DNA from: Osmanthus fragrans
Lineage: Eukaryota > Streptophyta > Magnoliopsida > Lamiales > Oleaceae
Direction of reading: 5' to 3'
DNA: 64,000 nucleotides
Assembly: GCA_019395295.1 (NCBI GenBank)
Contig: CM033361.1
Coordinates: 3,350,501 to 3,414,500 of the forward strand
The number at the start of each line of letters is the position of its first letter. The stretch's first letter is position 1. The translations under genes and the position numbers were made by a program. Shown piece after piece: positions 1 to 10,853 of the stretch. The notes below the pieces were generated by a model, which worked only from the letters and a program-made list of their open reading frames with translations, had not been told where the DNA came from and ran no database searches.

Positions 1-103
1 CTCCTACGGGTTAAAGCGATGGCTCCCGCCCTATGGCGTAGCACTTTGTCCCGCATAGCACTTAGTTCCCGATTTTCGGCTGGCAATCGGCTCTGATACC
101 ATT
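1..103 (-). mobile_element. Cassandra-type TRIM internal part with primer binding site
   Basis: The minus strand carries a primer-binding site complementary to initiator-Met tRNA (reverse complement of 89-101), two bases inside an LTR end at 104. The LTR edge reads TGTAACAACC on the plus strand, so the element runs leftwards out of the window. The 5S-derived LTR next to it identifies the family as Cassandra-like. No coding sequence is seen, as expected for a terminal-repeat element in miniature. Confidence 0.7.
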
Positions 104-799
104 TGTAACAACCTGGGTCCCACTTAACGGGCTGTCCCGGTCGTTAGATCGATGACGTACTGTCCCCACTGTACCAACAAGGTACACCTTCTTTTACGGA
201 AGTCCATTGTTAGAAACTCCACAGTTAAGCGTGCTTGACTTGGAGAAATTCTATGATGAGTGACCCCCTGGGAAGTTTTTCCGGGGAGCGTGCGAGTGAG
301 GACAAAGCATGCTGAAAAGTTTTACTCATACCAACAAGGTGCACCTTCTTTTACGTCGCGAGTCTAACGGGGGATGATTGTAATACCCAGACCAGGAAAG
401 CTTAAAAGATTTGGTAGGTACTACTCATACCAACAATGTGCACCTTCTTTTATGGAAGTCCATCGTTAGAAACTCCACAGTTAAGCGTGCTTGACTTGGA
501 GAAATTCTATGATGGGTGACCCCCTGGGAGGTTTTCCCGGGAACAACCTGGGTCCCACTTAACGGGCTGTCCCGATCGTTAGATCGACGACGTACTGTCC
601 CCACTGTACCAACATGGGTCTTTTCAGCATGTTTTGTCCTCACTCGCACGCTCCCAAGGAAAACTTCCCAGGGGATCACCCATCATAGAATTTCTCCAAG
701 TCAAGCACGCTTAACTGTGGAGTTTCTAACGATGGACTTCCGTAAAAGAAGGTGCACCTTGTTGGTATGAGTAGTACCTATCAAATCTTTTAAGCTTTA
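104..799. repeat. Rearranged Cassandra-like LTRs with three 5S rRNA-derived copies
   Basis: Three copies of a 5S rRNA-like sequence lie at about 175-284 (+), 422-541 (+) and 653-772 (-). Each keeps the internal promoter block ending AGTTAAGCGTGCTTG and the downstream block around GATGGGTGACC..CTGGGAAG seen in plant 5S genes. The 398-541 arm is the inverse of 653-799, with a spacer of about 110 bp. The minus-strand copy 799 to 543 looks like a nearly full LTR ending in the GGTTGTT seen at 104-110. Cassandra elements are known to carry 5S sequence in their LTRs; the inversions here are unusual. Short reading frames on either strand are by-products of the inverted repeat. Confidence 0.8.
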
Positions 800-1046
800 A
801 TGAGCAAAGGTTGCTGTATTGCCTATATAAACATACTTCTTGCCATTGTCTTTAGACTTAGTAGTGGAATTAGAGAAATGTTATTTTGTACCCACCATTA
901 CTAGAACATTAAATAAATTTCATGTTTGGACATGAACTATTTTAATGTTAAGGACAATTGTTGTTTTATCTTGTCTTGATAAGATCTTAATGATTATGGT
1001 AAATTATAAAAATAACATTTATATTCTAAATACTTATTCTTCCATA

Positions 1047-3430
1047 ATGAGTGTAGAAATTGAGAGGCATAAAAGTGATAATCTGAATAACACCTAAATT
1101 TGGCATTGCAGAATTGGTCACATAAATGAAAATGCAGTTCCAAAATTACATGGAGATGTATATTTGGGGCCAATTGATTTTGAATCATTTGACAAATGAG
1201 AATCATGCTTATTAAGCACAATGACCAAATCCCATTTTACTTGAAAAGGTGAAAATATGCATAATTAATGGGTCTAATACATAGTGATGTATGTGGACCG
1301 ATGTCAATTAATGCTAAATGAGGTTTCTCTTATTTCATCACATTTACAAATGACTATTTCAGAAATGATCATGTATATTTGATGTAACTCAAGTATGAAA
1401 CTCTTGAAAAATTCAAGGGATTCAAGCTAGAAATTAAGAAACAAATAGGTAAAGGTATTCTCACACTAAGATCGGATCAATGTGTATAACATCTAAAGGG
1501 AAAGTTTTTAGACTATTTAAAAAAGAATGTGATTCTCTCACAATGGACTCCGATGCATACATCGTAACACAACGATGTATCTGAATGGAGGAATCACACA
1601 CTATTAGATATAGTGCGATTAATAACAAGCCATGCAAACATTCCAAAATTGTTTTGGAGTCATGCGTCGATTGCTACGTGCTAACACTAAATCGTATCAC
1701 ATCTAAGTCGGTCGATAAAACTCCATACGAGTTATGGAAAGACGGTAGTCCCAATTTATCTCATATGAAAGTTTGGGACTGTGACGCTTATGTGAAGTTC
1801 ACTGAATCGGATAAGCTTGAGTCTATATCCTATAAATACATATTTATGGGATATCCAAAATAGATATTTAGATATCAATTCCATAATCCCATTGAGAAGA
1901 AAATTTTCATCTCATGACATACCGTCTTCCTAGAGAAAGAATTTATTCTAGGAGAGGACAGTGTGAGCAAAATAAATTTTGAAGAAATTCAAGAATCCAT
2001 AGATATAGTTGACCAAGTAGATGAACCGGAGTCTGATCCCACCCCTGTTGATGGACATATTTTTGTTTAGGAAGTAGAGACTTCTGAGAACACTTCAACT
2101 CCGTGTAAATCTTGTAGGATCATTCGGCTTCCTAGAAGGTATGATTCTATGATTACTAATCAAAGATGATGAACCTACTAGTCAATCGAAAATAAAGTCA
2201 AGTGTTGACTCAAAGAGATGTCAAGAGGCTATGGAATTCGAGATGAACTCGATGTATGTAAACAAGGTTTAGACCTTGATCGACCACTCTGATGGAATTA
2301 AACCTATATGTTGTAAATGGTTTTACATGTAAAGGTCGTCATGGATGGAAATATTCATACATACAACGAAAAGATAATAGCAAAAGGTTATAAACAAAGA
2401 CAATAAGTTGGCTTTGATGAAATCTTTAAGCCTGTAGCCAAGCTAAAGTCCATTTGGATTTTGCTTGCAATAGCCACGTACCATGACTATGAGTCATAAC
2501 AAATGAATGTCAAAATTGCATTCTTTAACAAGAACTTGCAAGAGGAAATGTACATGACACAACTTGAAGATTTTGGATCCAAATATGCTTATAAAGTATG
2601 TAAGCTTTGTTAATCCATATATGGATTGAATTAGCAAGCCTCTTGGAGCTAAAATTTACGCTTTGATTAGAAAATCAAAAGGGTTTGATTTTATCAAAAT
2701 AAAGACGGTTCATGTGTTTACAAGAAAATAGTAGGAGCGTTGTCGTATTCTTAATATTATATCTATAAGACATATTATTAATGTGAAACGACGTCCTTGT
2801 ATTTCAATCATTGAAATTATGGTTGTAAAATAATTTCTTCATGAAAGATATGGAAGATGCAACTTGATCTATAAAGATAGATTTAGAAGATTGCTTAACT
2901 CATCACAACTACATAGATGAAATCTTGAGAAGATTTTATGTGGATAAAAAGAATTGAGAGTTTATGGATACATTGATGCTAACTTCTATCAGACTAGAAT
3001 GATAGCAAATCTCAATCAGGAAATTTATTTTCTCTTAATCGGTATGTTGGACAGGTTCCGAACTGGAAATAATCATTGATTCAATAATAGAAGCCTTATA
3101 CATCATTGCTTTAGAAGCAAAAAAGGTTGTGATCTGGATCTGGAAGTTCATCGATGAACTTGGAGTAGTTCCTAACATTATTGATCACATGCTTATGCAT
3201 TGTGATAACAATGGAGCCATCGTGTAAGGGAATGAACTAAGGTCCCATCAATGATCTAAACGTGTTTTAAGGCGGTATCATTTCATCAGAGAGATAATAC
3301 AAAGAAATGATGTAAATAAAGAACGAATTCTCACAATTGGTAATATTGCAGATCCACTGACAAAGAGTTTTCACAATACAAACATGATTGTCATGTAGAC
3401 TCTTATGATATTAGAAACAGAAGTGATTGA
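1047..3430 (+). pseudogene. Decayed Ty1/copia pol (integrase, RT, RNase H)
   Basis: Translation by eye, crossing many stops and frameshifts, gives copia landmarks in the normal order. A GAG-pre-integrase motif (WHCRIGHIN) is near 1108. The integrase C-terminal half lies at 1585-1863 and contains TPYELWKDG and MKVWDCDAYV. RT pieces include AKGYKQRQ near 2380 and MNVKIAFFNKNLQEEMYM near 2503. An RNase H end with CDNNGAIV, RSHQ and IADPLTKS lies near 3200-3365. The element is non-functional; gag and protease were not recognised. It is an old insertion independent of the other copia elements in the window. Confidence 0.8.
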
Positions 3431-3720
3431 ATCTAGTGCAATTGGGAGTTTATAAGTATTATGCTCTAGGTACAATCAACTTTAGATATAAACACTTTTA
3501 ATATATAGTTGATACATTTCAATTATGACATATCTATTATTTAATTTAATTAATAGTTTAATAAATTAAATAATAGAATCCGTAAATTCAAGTTTTGGTA
3601 ATTTGTTAACTAAAAGAAATTGTGATTTTGAGATACAAATTACATATGACTAAATCTTAAATCATCCGTGGTCGTAAATAATAACGAGATACGAATATCG
3701 TTATTACAGATAGACCATCA
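3431..3720 (+). repeat. Probable remnant of the copia 3' LTR
   Basis: Directly after the RNase H end, GGGAGT and TATTATGCTCTAGGTACAATC resemble the purine tract and LTR start of this copia family. The right end is not definable, and the following CACTA-like repeat may have been inserted into it. Confidence 0.4.
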
Positions 3721-3731
3721 CGTGAGGCATT

Positions 3732-4131
3732 CACTACAACAAAATATTGAAATCGCGACAAAAAATGTTGTCGCATAAATAGAGATTTTATTGCAAAAAT
3801 AATTTTACGATGACAGTATGGTTGTTGTAGACGTTGTCGCGCTATACGAGTCACGGAATGTATTCTGAGACATATTTCGTTCATTCATCGCATTAACAAA
3901 CTTACAACACTATTTGTTTGATGCAGAAAGTATGAAATATAAACAAAATATTTGTTGCCATTATGTAGTTGCAAAACATATATGTCGCAAAAAATAAAAA
4001 GCCGACAAGTCAGTTTGTCGCAACAATTATTCCAATAATGTTTTTGCGAGAAAAATGTTTGTTGAAAATATTATGTTAAAATTATAATTTTTGTTATCTA
4101 TTTTATTTTACAACAACACATGTTCGTAGTG
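3732..4131. mobile_element. CACTA-like non-autonomous DNA element (MITE)
   Basis: The sequence starts CACTACAACAAAA, the plant CACTA-type terminus, followed by subterminal repeats of the GTTGTCGC type on both strands. A plausible inverted end is TGTTCGTAGTG at 4121-4131. The flanking triplets ATT and ATA agree in two of three bases. Similar sequence seems to continue to about 4350, so the right boundary is uncertain. No transposase coding is present. Confidence 0.5.
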
Positions 4132-4473
4132 ATATATCTTTAATATTCAAATTTGTAGTAAAAATTATTATATAACAGGTGATGTTTGTAATTAAATTTA
4201 TTTCGCAACACATAGTTTGTCACATAATTATTTGTACAATGATATATGGTTATTGCTCAATTTATTTCATGATTATTTATATATGTCACGTATTTTATTT
4301 TACAACATATAAAATTATTGTGTAAATTATATCATTTACTTGATTTTTTTTTCTCTACAATAGCCAACCATATAGCTGTAAATTAACAAAAAGAACAAAT
4401 TAAGGTTTTCCCAAACAAGAAGCCAAATAGCCAAATGTTAGATATTGTACTCCAAAATTTGATGCCTTCATCG

Positions 4474-4650
4474 TCATGAAGCTCGACTATCCTCATCCCA
4501 CTTGTTCTTCGGTATCTCTCTAGAATCAGCAATAATTACTTTTTTTTTCTATGCTTCCCACTCTAGGTTCCAGCTCCGTCCTCGATGTCATACACAATAT
4601 ATATCCACGCTTTATTGACTTTACCAAAAACAACATTCTCACCGTCCAGC
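4474..4650 (-). pseudogene. Cyclophilin-type peptidyl-prolyl isomerase, 3' exon remnant
   Basis: On the minus strand, after a good acceptor (TTGCACAG at 4658-4651), the sequence encodes LDGENVVFGKV, the conserved cyclophilin motif near the C-terminus. A divergent stretch and VIIADSxEIPKNKWDE follow, as in the C-termini of one plant cyclophilin group. Defects are a stop where Tyr is expected (after GAGT), a shift within the A-run that encodes lysines, and Gly to Arg in the ADSG motif. The frame ends at 4474. Upstream exons were not found between 4660 and 5520. This is a degraded or transposed gene fragment; the exact cyclophilin class is uncertain. Confidence 0.75.
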
Positions 4651-5524
4651 CTGTGCAATTATCTTAGTAGTGATAAGAAGTTGCGAAGAGCATAATGGAC
4701 CAAATTTAGAAGTTACTTTGTCAATAGTACGAATTATTGCAAAAATGAAACTAACCAGCAGGTCTTTACCATGGTAATAAAAAACTAAGAACCCTTGGAA
4801 TCAGGTCATGAATTCATCATAGAAACAACAGCTGTAACAATTACATGTAGCAAAAAATGAGAAAGACAAAAGGTAGTCATACAGCTTCAATTATAAACAA
4901 GTCCATCACATGAACCAAGACAAGAAATTAGTTATAGAAGATTGGTTAAAGAGAGAGACAAAGAGAAGTAGTCATAGCTTTTATACAAAGTGTATGCACA
5001 ACTTAAATTTATTTGACCCAAAAGCATCACCATTGGTTTAGCATCAAAATCACTATTTGCCTCCAAACACAATACATTAGTAGAGAGTTAGCCAACTGTG
5101 AATACATGAAATCAAATTAGTATGGAGGAATCTGGTATAAATCAAATAAGAACTACTTGAATTATAGCAAATTTGCTGTACAAACACTTTGAAAGCAAAC
5201 ACTAATATACTTGTATATGTCTAAATGAAATATAATATGTCTTACCATTCTATTCGGGTTCACTTTAGGTGTATGCTTTCTCTTCTACAAAAGAACTATA
5301 AATAGAAGTTACAAAGCACCTAACATTTGAACTTTGATGAAAGTATAGAAAAAAATGTCGCAGACTTACAGCTAGGAGAACATCTAGACTTTTAAGTTCA
5401 AAAATCAAGAATTTTAAAAGGGCTATGAAATAGCACGATCACTTTGAAATTCTACTGAAAGCATCCCAATAACTTTTTAATACTCCACCGTATATTAAAA
5501 GCATCTACTTCACATTTCATTCAC
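4651..5524. other. Intron-like AT-rich sequence, no gene recognised
   Basis: It lies between the minus-strand cyclophilin exon and the plus-strand phosphorylase exons. The minus strand near 5290-5250 has a short open stretch ending at a GT donor-like site, but I could not assign it to a family. Confidence 0.4.
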
Positions 5525-6135
5525 GATCACTACCATTCAAAAAGCGTTTTACCTGAGGCCCTAGAGAAATGGAGTTATGAACTAAAGCACAAACTGCTGC
5601 CTAGACATGTTGAAATTATAGAGATGATGGATGAACAGGTATAAAGACACATGAATAAAGCTACAAATCACATATTTCCTTAAATTTATCATTGGTTGAC
5701 TATCATAAAATTCTACTCATCTTTCAGTTAATTCAAGATATAATATCAGAATATGCAACATCAAATCCTGAAATGTTGGAGAAAAAAGTGAATGCAATGA
5801 GAATTTTGGAAAATGTTGATCTGCCTCCTAAGATGTTGGAGAAAAAAGTGAATGTAATGGGAACTTATTGTCATTGTTTGATCATGTATCAATTGCTATT
5901 TTGGTGGATTAATGTACTTCTCCTTTGTAACAAGCGATTTTCATTTGTAAATCTTTTGCAGCTCTGGCCTGATAAGTTTAAAAAAAAAAAATGGTGCAAC
6001 GCCTAGAAGATGGTTCCATTTCTACAATCCAGATCTGAGTAACATTATTTCTAAGTGGATAGGTATAGAGGATTGGGTCCTTAATCATACCTTCGACCGT
6101 CGCCTACAAAATATGAAGAAATGCAGAAAACACAA
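5525..6135 (+). pseudogene. L-type (plastidial) alpha-glucan phosphorylase fragment, three exons
   Basis: Alpha-glucan (starch) phosphorylase transfers glucose between alpha-1,4-glucan ends and phosphate, in plastids for the L form. Exon a, ending at 5638 before GT, encodes LPEALEKW..KLLPRHVEIIEMMDEQ. Exon b, from 5728 after CAG, encodes LIQDIISEY and EKKVNAMRILENVDLP. Exon c, from 5962 after CAG, encodes LWPDKF and, after a run of 12 A that shifts the frame, GATPRRWFHFYNPDLSNII. These match the family in order. The exon encoding the conserved MANLC..SGHAVNG segment and the L-type acidic insert are missing: only about 100 nt separates exons b and c. A 32-bp piece of exon b is repeated at 5831-5862. 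The gene stops at 6135, exactly at a retrotransposon LTR. Non-functional. Confidence 0.85.
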
Positions 6136-7114
6136 TGAAAAATGCAAGATTCGACACAATTACGCCTAGAGAGGGGGGGGGGGTAATTAGGTGTAAATGC
6201 GGAATTAAAATTATAACTAACAAGCAACTAGTTAATTATGTCTAGGTGATTACTCAACCAAGTCAAATTTCCTATGTTTGAATGCCACAATTATATAAAA
6301 CAATAATCAAAGCGGTAAAGAACACGAGAATTCTTCACGGAGAAACCCAACGTGGGAAAAACTCCGGGCGCTTTGCCAGTCAGAAATCTACTATAAACGT
6401 ATTCATAAACTTACAGACTACCAGTAAAGTTGACGTACAAGCTTTCTGATCTCCTGTCTGAAGTTTGAAGCGGCCCTCCTGGAATGTGCACACGAACACC
6501 AAACCTGACTCTTCACGAACGTTTATCTCCTACGAATCTTCAAGAAGAACTCCTCGTTCTTCAGTAATCTTCCTTGATCTTCAAGCCTTTGACAGAACCA
6601 AGAGAAGATTCAACCTTGGTGTTTGATTTGGTTATTTTGATGTTTTCAAGAAGGTTGGCGCATATGTATGAAGGATTGAACTCACTAGATTTGATGTAGG
6701 ATGCTTTCTTTTGAGAGAATAATCTTCAACCTCACTAGACGGAATAATGCGGCGCCAGTATTTATATGCTGGACTGTTTAGGAACATGGGCCAAGTAAAA
6801 TTCTCGTAAATCGAAAATTAGGTTGCCCGAATAAATAAGTTGCTCGAGCGAGGAGCTATTTCGCTCGACCAAATGGCCTGTCGCTCGAGCGACAGTGGGG
6901 CGAAGGTCGAACCAATGATGTTCTACTTCATCCGCTTGAGCACAGGTCCGATGAACAGCTAGCGAAAATCCGGCGAGTTGGTCCAAACATAAAACCCTAA
7001 TCCCTAACCTAACCTACCAACTATGAAACTTTACAATTTAGTCCCTAAACTTTATAATTGTTCAAGTTGGTCCTTTTTTTCACAGAATCACCAATATACA
7101 CTATAACACTAACA
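6136..7114 (-). repeat. 3' LTR of SIRE-like element A
   Basis: It runs TGTTAGTG...TTTTTCA on the minus strand and is collinear with LTRs B and C at 10854-11795 and 18040-19019. It carries a perfect palindrome, CTGTCGCTCGAGCGACAG (6879-6896), and a TATA-like motif near 6765-6772 on the minus strand. A G-run near 6173 differs from the other copies. Confidence 0.9.
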
Positions 7115-7439
7115 ACTGAATCAACTGAGTGTAGCTTCCACTTTGTTTAACTTGTATCCTGAAATAAAAAACTCACATACCCAATGTAAAAGCACGTGGT
7201 TCAGGCAATATGCAATAAAGTACTTAAAAGCTCACTAACAATTAAACAACTAAGCATGCTAGTTTGAGATGCAATATTAATGCTAATCAAAACACCATAT
7301 CCACATTAATATCACAAAACATCAAAACTCAAACAGCTATACATGAAGTGCAACACAAATGCAATGCATATGCAAAGCAAGTGTACAACACAAGCTCCCC
7401 CTTACTGCAAACTCACTTGAAGTTAAAACAGTAGGTAAA

Positions 7440-7640
7440 TGTATCTATGTCTCTCCCCAACAACCCCACAAGACATGTAAAATATGTATCAAATGAAAGC
7501 ACAGTGATGTTTTAAACATAATATCTATGTCACTCTCCAACGACCCCACATGACATATATAAAAAACATGCAGATTTATAAGTAACAATATCTATGTCTC
7601 ACCCCAATGACCCCAATAGACACATGTAAGTGACAATGTA
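7440..7640 (-). repeat. Three imperfect tandem repeats in the 3' non-coding region of element A
   Basis: Units beginning ATCTATGT at 7443, 7523 and 7590 each contain a C-rich block of the form CTCCCCAACGACCCCAC, which is G-rich on the coding strand. The same three-unit arrangement occurs in element B at about 12198-12420, so it belongs to the family. Confidence 0.7.
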
Positions 7641-8773
7641 GCTGCTCAAAACATAGGTGTATCCCCCCTTCACTATAAAAGCATAAGTGTGTATCTCTCC
7701 CTCACTCACTATAAAAGCATACGCGTATCTCCTCCTTTTTGTCGCAAATGCCGAAGGGAAAGATAAGTCAATGCAATGGGAGATAAAACAAGGCATACTA
7801 CCAATCAAAGATGCAATTGATAGCATGCATACGCTGAATTACTAAGCATTAAGACTTCCCACATACTCAACTTCAGACAGAATGGAGAAAATGATATAAG
7901 TGACTCATGATGTAGAGTGTCACTAATCCATAACAAGCAGGACTCCAACCTTAAATGTGTGAGAAGAGACATGCTAGACATCACAGTCAATAAGTTTATT
8001 CTCCTAACAATGAAAGTCAAACCTTGAAGAGCTATAGGACCTTTTATAAACCACAGTTTTCTTTTACTCCTCTTTACTTTAAGCAAATATGTCTTTCATA
8101 TTTTTCAAATTTGTATTTAGCTCAACACAATTTCTTTTCTTTTCAATAGCTCATATGTTTTTCATCTTAAGTGCAGGTTCCAATTCATTGAGCAACTAAG
8201 ATGACCCCTGTAACGAGCTTTAGGCCGGTTAACCCAAGTCAGTTGACCATAGGCACCAGGTGAAGAGATACACCGCAGACTTAATTGCTCGAGTCAAATA
8301 GTCTCGAAGACGAACATTAAGATATTGAGCTTGTAAGGAATAGGGGATAAACAAGAGCTTAGGTCTACCAAATTTGGTCATATCATATTCAGAGTCACCC
8401 TATCAACAAGTGACAGGCATCTCAAGTCTCACACACGTGGTTAAGTCCCATTTACTATGTCATAGTGTGTGCAGTGCATATGGAACATGAAATCACGTAT
8501 ATTAAGTACTCCAACTCAACCTAAGTAGGTAATGGAAAATATGATACAACTTATCAATTATGCTCATGCATGACTACAATAAGCAAATCAAGGGAGTGAT
8601 GTATATCATGTTGTAAAACAATTTTCCCTTTTTAAAAATGTTTTTGGATTTTCATCATATATCAAAAAGTAGGAGAAGCACAAAAAAACTTCCAAGCACA
8701 CATACAATTAAAAACAAAAACAAACAAAACAAACAAAACAAAGCAAAAACAAAACAAGATGCATGCCACAAAT

Positions 8774-10335
8774 TCAAAGAATGCTAGATGAAAGAGTTAT
8801 GTATAAAGCATGCAAACTTCCGAAACGGTAATCAGGAGGAAACACAGATACCAACAGCCTCCTAAGTGACTCAAACCTCAAACCATCTAAAGGTTTAGTA
8901 AAAAGATCAGCTAGTTGGTGTTCAGTTGAAATGTGTTCAAGTAAAATGACTCCAGTCTCAACAAGTTCTCGAATAAAATTATGTCTAATATCAATGTGTT
9001 TAGTGCGAGAATGTTGAACATGATTTTTAGAGATATTGATGGCACTAGTATTATCACAGAAAACAGTCATAGTCCCTTGAGTAATTCCATAATAACTCAT
9101 CATTTTCTTCATCCAAAGCAACTGAGTACAACAACTACCTGCAGCTATGTATTCGGCCTCTGCCATAGATAAAGAGATCGAGTTTTGCTTCTTAATCATC
9201 CAAGCTACAAGATTGCACCCAATATAAAAACAACCCCCAGATGTTCTTTTTCTATCATCAGCATTACCTGCCCAATCAGCATCTGAGTAGCCAGCAAGCT
9301 CTAGATTAGAATCTCTAGAGTATAGGATCCCCTGATTCACAGTACCATTAACATATCTAATTACTCTTCTGACAACAGTTAAGTGGGATTCCTTAGGATC
9401 AGCCTGAAATCTAGCACACACTCCAACACTAAAGGCTATATCAGGTCTACTAGCTGTAAGATAGAGAAGATTTCCTATCATACTCCCATACAGTGACTGA
9501 TCTACATTCCTACCTGTAGGGTCATGACACAATTTGACACTAGTGCTCATAGGAGTCCGTGTGTATTTCTTACTATCTAACCCAAACCACTTTACAAGAT
9601 CCTTAGCATACTTAGACTGTGATATGAACAACCCATCATCTGTTTGCTTCACTTGAAGACCAAGGAAGTAACTCAATTCTCCAACCATGCTCATCTCAAA
9701 TTCTTGCATTATGCATTCAGCAAACTCATGAGCAGGAGAGTCAATAGGAGAACCAAAGATGATATCATCAACATAGATCTGAGTTATTGTGATTGTTTCT
9801 TCACTACGTCTTATGAACAGGGTTCTATCTATACCACCTCTCACAAACCCACATTCCTCAAGATAAGTAGTCAGTCTGTCATATCAGGCTCTAGAAGCTT
9901 GTTTCAGACCATACAGGGCTTTATTCAATTTGAAGACATAGGGTCAATGAATCCCTTCGGTTGTTCAACATATGCTTCTTTCTGAAGAATCCCATTCAAG
10001 AAGGCACTTTTGACATCCATTTGATAGAGCTTGAATCCTAAGGTACAAGCAAAAGTAAGAAGAATGCGAATGGACTCAAGTCGTGCAAAGGGGGCAAATG
10101 TCTCATCAAAGTCAATTCCTTCAACTTGAGTATATCATTGTGCAACTAGCCCAGCCTTATTCCTAGTTATGGTATCCTTATCACCAGTCTTGTTCTTAAA
10201 AATCCACTTAGTACCTATAACATTGCAATTTTCAAGCCTAGGAACTAAGGTCCACACATCATTTCTTACAAACTGATTTAGTTCCTCATGCATAGCATTC
10301 ACCCAACATTCATCACTAAGGGCTTCCTCAACTTT
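8774..10335 (-). pseudogene. Copia RT-RNase H (SIRE-like element A)
   Basis: An open frame covers 9844-8774. It holds the polymerase motif YVDDIIFGS followed by RNase H with SDADWAGN, SMAEAEYIA, CDNTSAI, the RTKHIDIRHNF region and the end motif ADLFTKPLD. Reading upstream to 10335 adds RT motifs GTKWIFKNKTGD, FDETFAPLARLESIR and YQMDVKSAFLNG, interrupted by stops (for example at VAQ*YTQ and SRA*YDR) and a frameshift before YVFKLNKALYGLKQ. Catalytic residues in the RNase H part look intact. The style of ADLFTKPLD and YVDDIIFGS fits the SIRE/Maximus lineage. Non-functional as a whole. Confidence 0.9.
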
Positions 10336-10347
10336 CTTAGGTTCTAT

Positions 10348-10399
10348 TTGGGATACGTAGCTAGTGTATGCCAGCCGATTTGGGATACGTAGCTAGTGA
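10348..10399. repeat. Short direct repeat at the broken end of element A
   Basis: ATTTGGGATACGTAGCTAGTG occurs twice with a period of about 31 bp, between the point where minus-strand RT similarity ends and the point where plus-strand copia sequence begins. It probably marks a repair junction or filler DNA. Confidence 0.6.
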
Positions 10400-10853
10400 G
10401 AATTGAAATTTATTTTATTTTCTGCTGTGTATGATTAAGAAAATTCACAACAATTACTACTGATAATCAATGCATTAAGGAATAGAACTCTAGAGCTTAA
10501 ATCTGAAGCAAATGAAAATCAGACTAGAGAAACCTTAATGTTGAATGGTAAAAATTCTGGTAAATCGAACTATTACTCTAAAGGCTCTAATGAGAATAGA
10601 AAGAAAGGAGGCAACAAGACTAAATCCAAGAATAAAGCAATGGGGAATTAGGACATTTCATAAAAGATTACTATATATATATTGAATCAAGAATGGATTT
10701 TGGATTCTGAATGTTCCTTCCATAGATGCCTTTGTAAGAACTAGTTTCTTGATTTTGAGAAAACCAATGGAGGGCAAGCTACAATGAAGTAATATTAGGG
10801 ACTCTAAAATTGTTGGTTGAAAATGCAAATATTCTACTACTAGAAAAGACTAG
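10400..10853 (+). pseudogene. Old plus-strand copia element, gag/protease part
   Basis: Translation shows a Lys/Asn-rich region (KGSNENRKKGGNKTKSKNK), a degraded zinc-knuckle area and EWILDSxCSFH, the copia protease region, with several stops. It breaks off at 10853 at the TSD of element B. The rest of the element continues from 19020, so one older element was split by a later insertion. Confidence 0.75.
10849..10853. repeat. Target-site duplication of SIRE-like element B (left)
   Basis: ACTAG here is repeated exactly at 19020-19024, immediately outside the two LTRs. Confidence 0.9.

Larger units (their letters stand above)
6136..10345 (-). mobile_element. SIRE-like Ty1/copia element A, 5'-truncated
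   Basis: A minus-strand element made of a 3' LTR (6136-7114), a 3' non-coding region (7115-8773) and the RT to RNase H part of pol (8774 to about 10335). Gag, protease, integrase and the 5' LTR are missing. Coding similarity stops near 10340, at a short direct repeat. The non-coding region is collinear with that of element B at 11.8-16.1 kb, except that B has an extra 2.5 kb module. About 80 bp next to the LTR, including the polypurine tract, has been lost relative to B. No TSD can be defined. The left end lies in the phosphorylase exon. Confidence 0.85.

Noticed and set aside
425..770. Two near-identical 84-codon frames on opposite strands
   Set aside because: They are translations of the two arms of the inverted 5S-derived LTR repeat, not genes.
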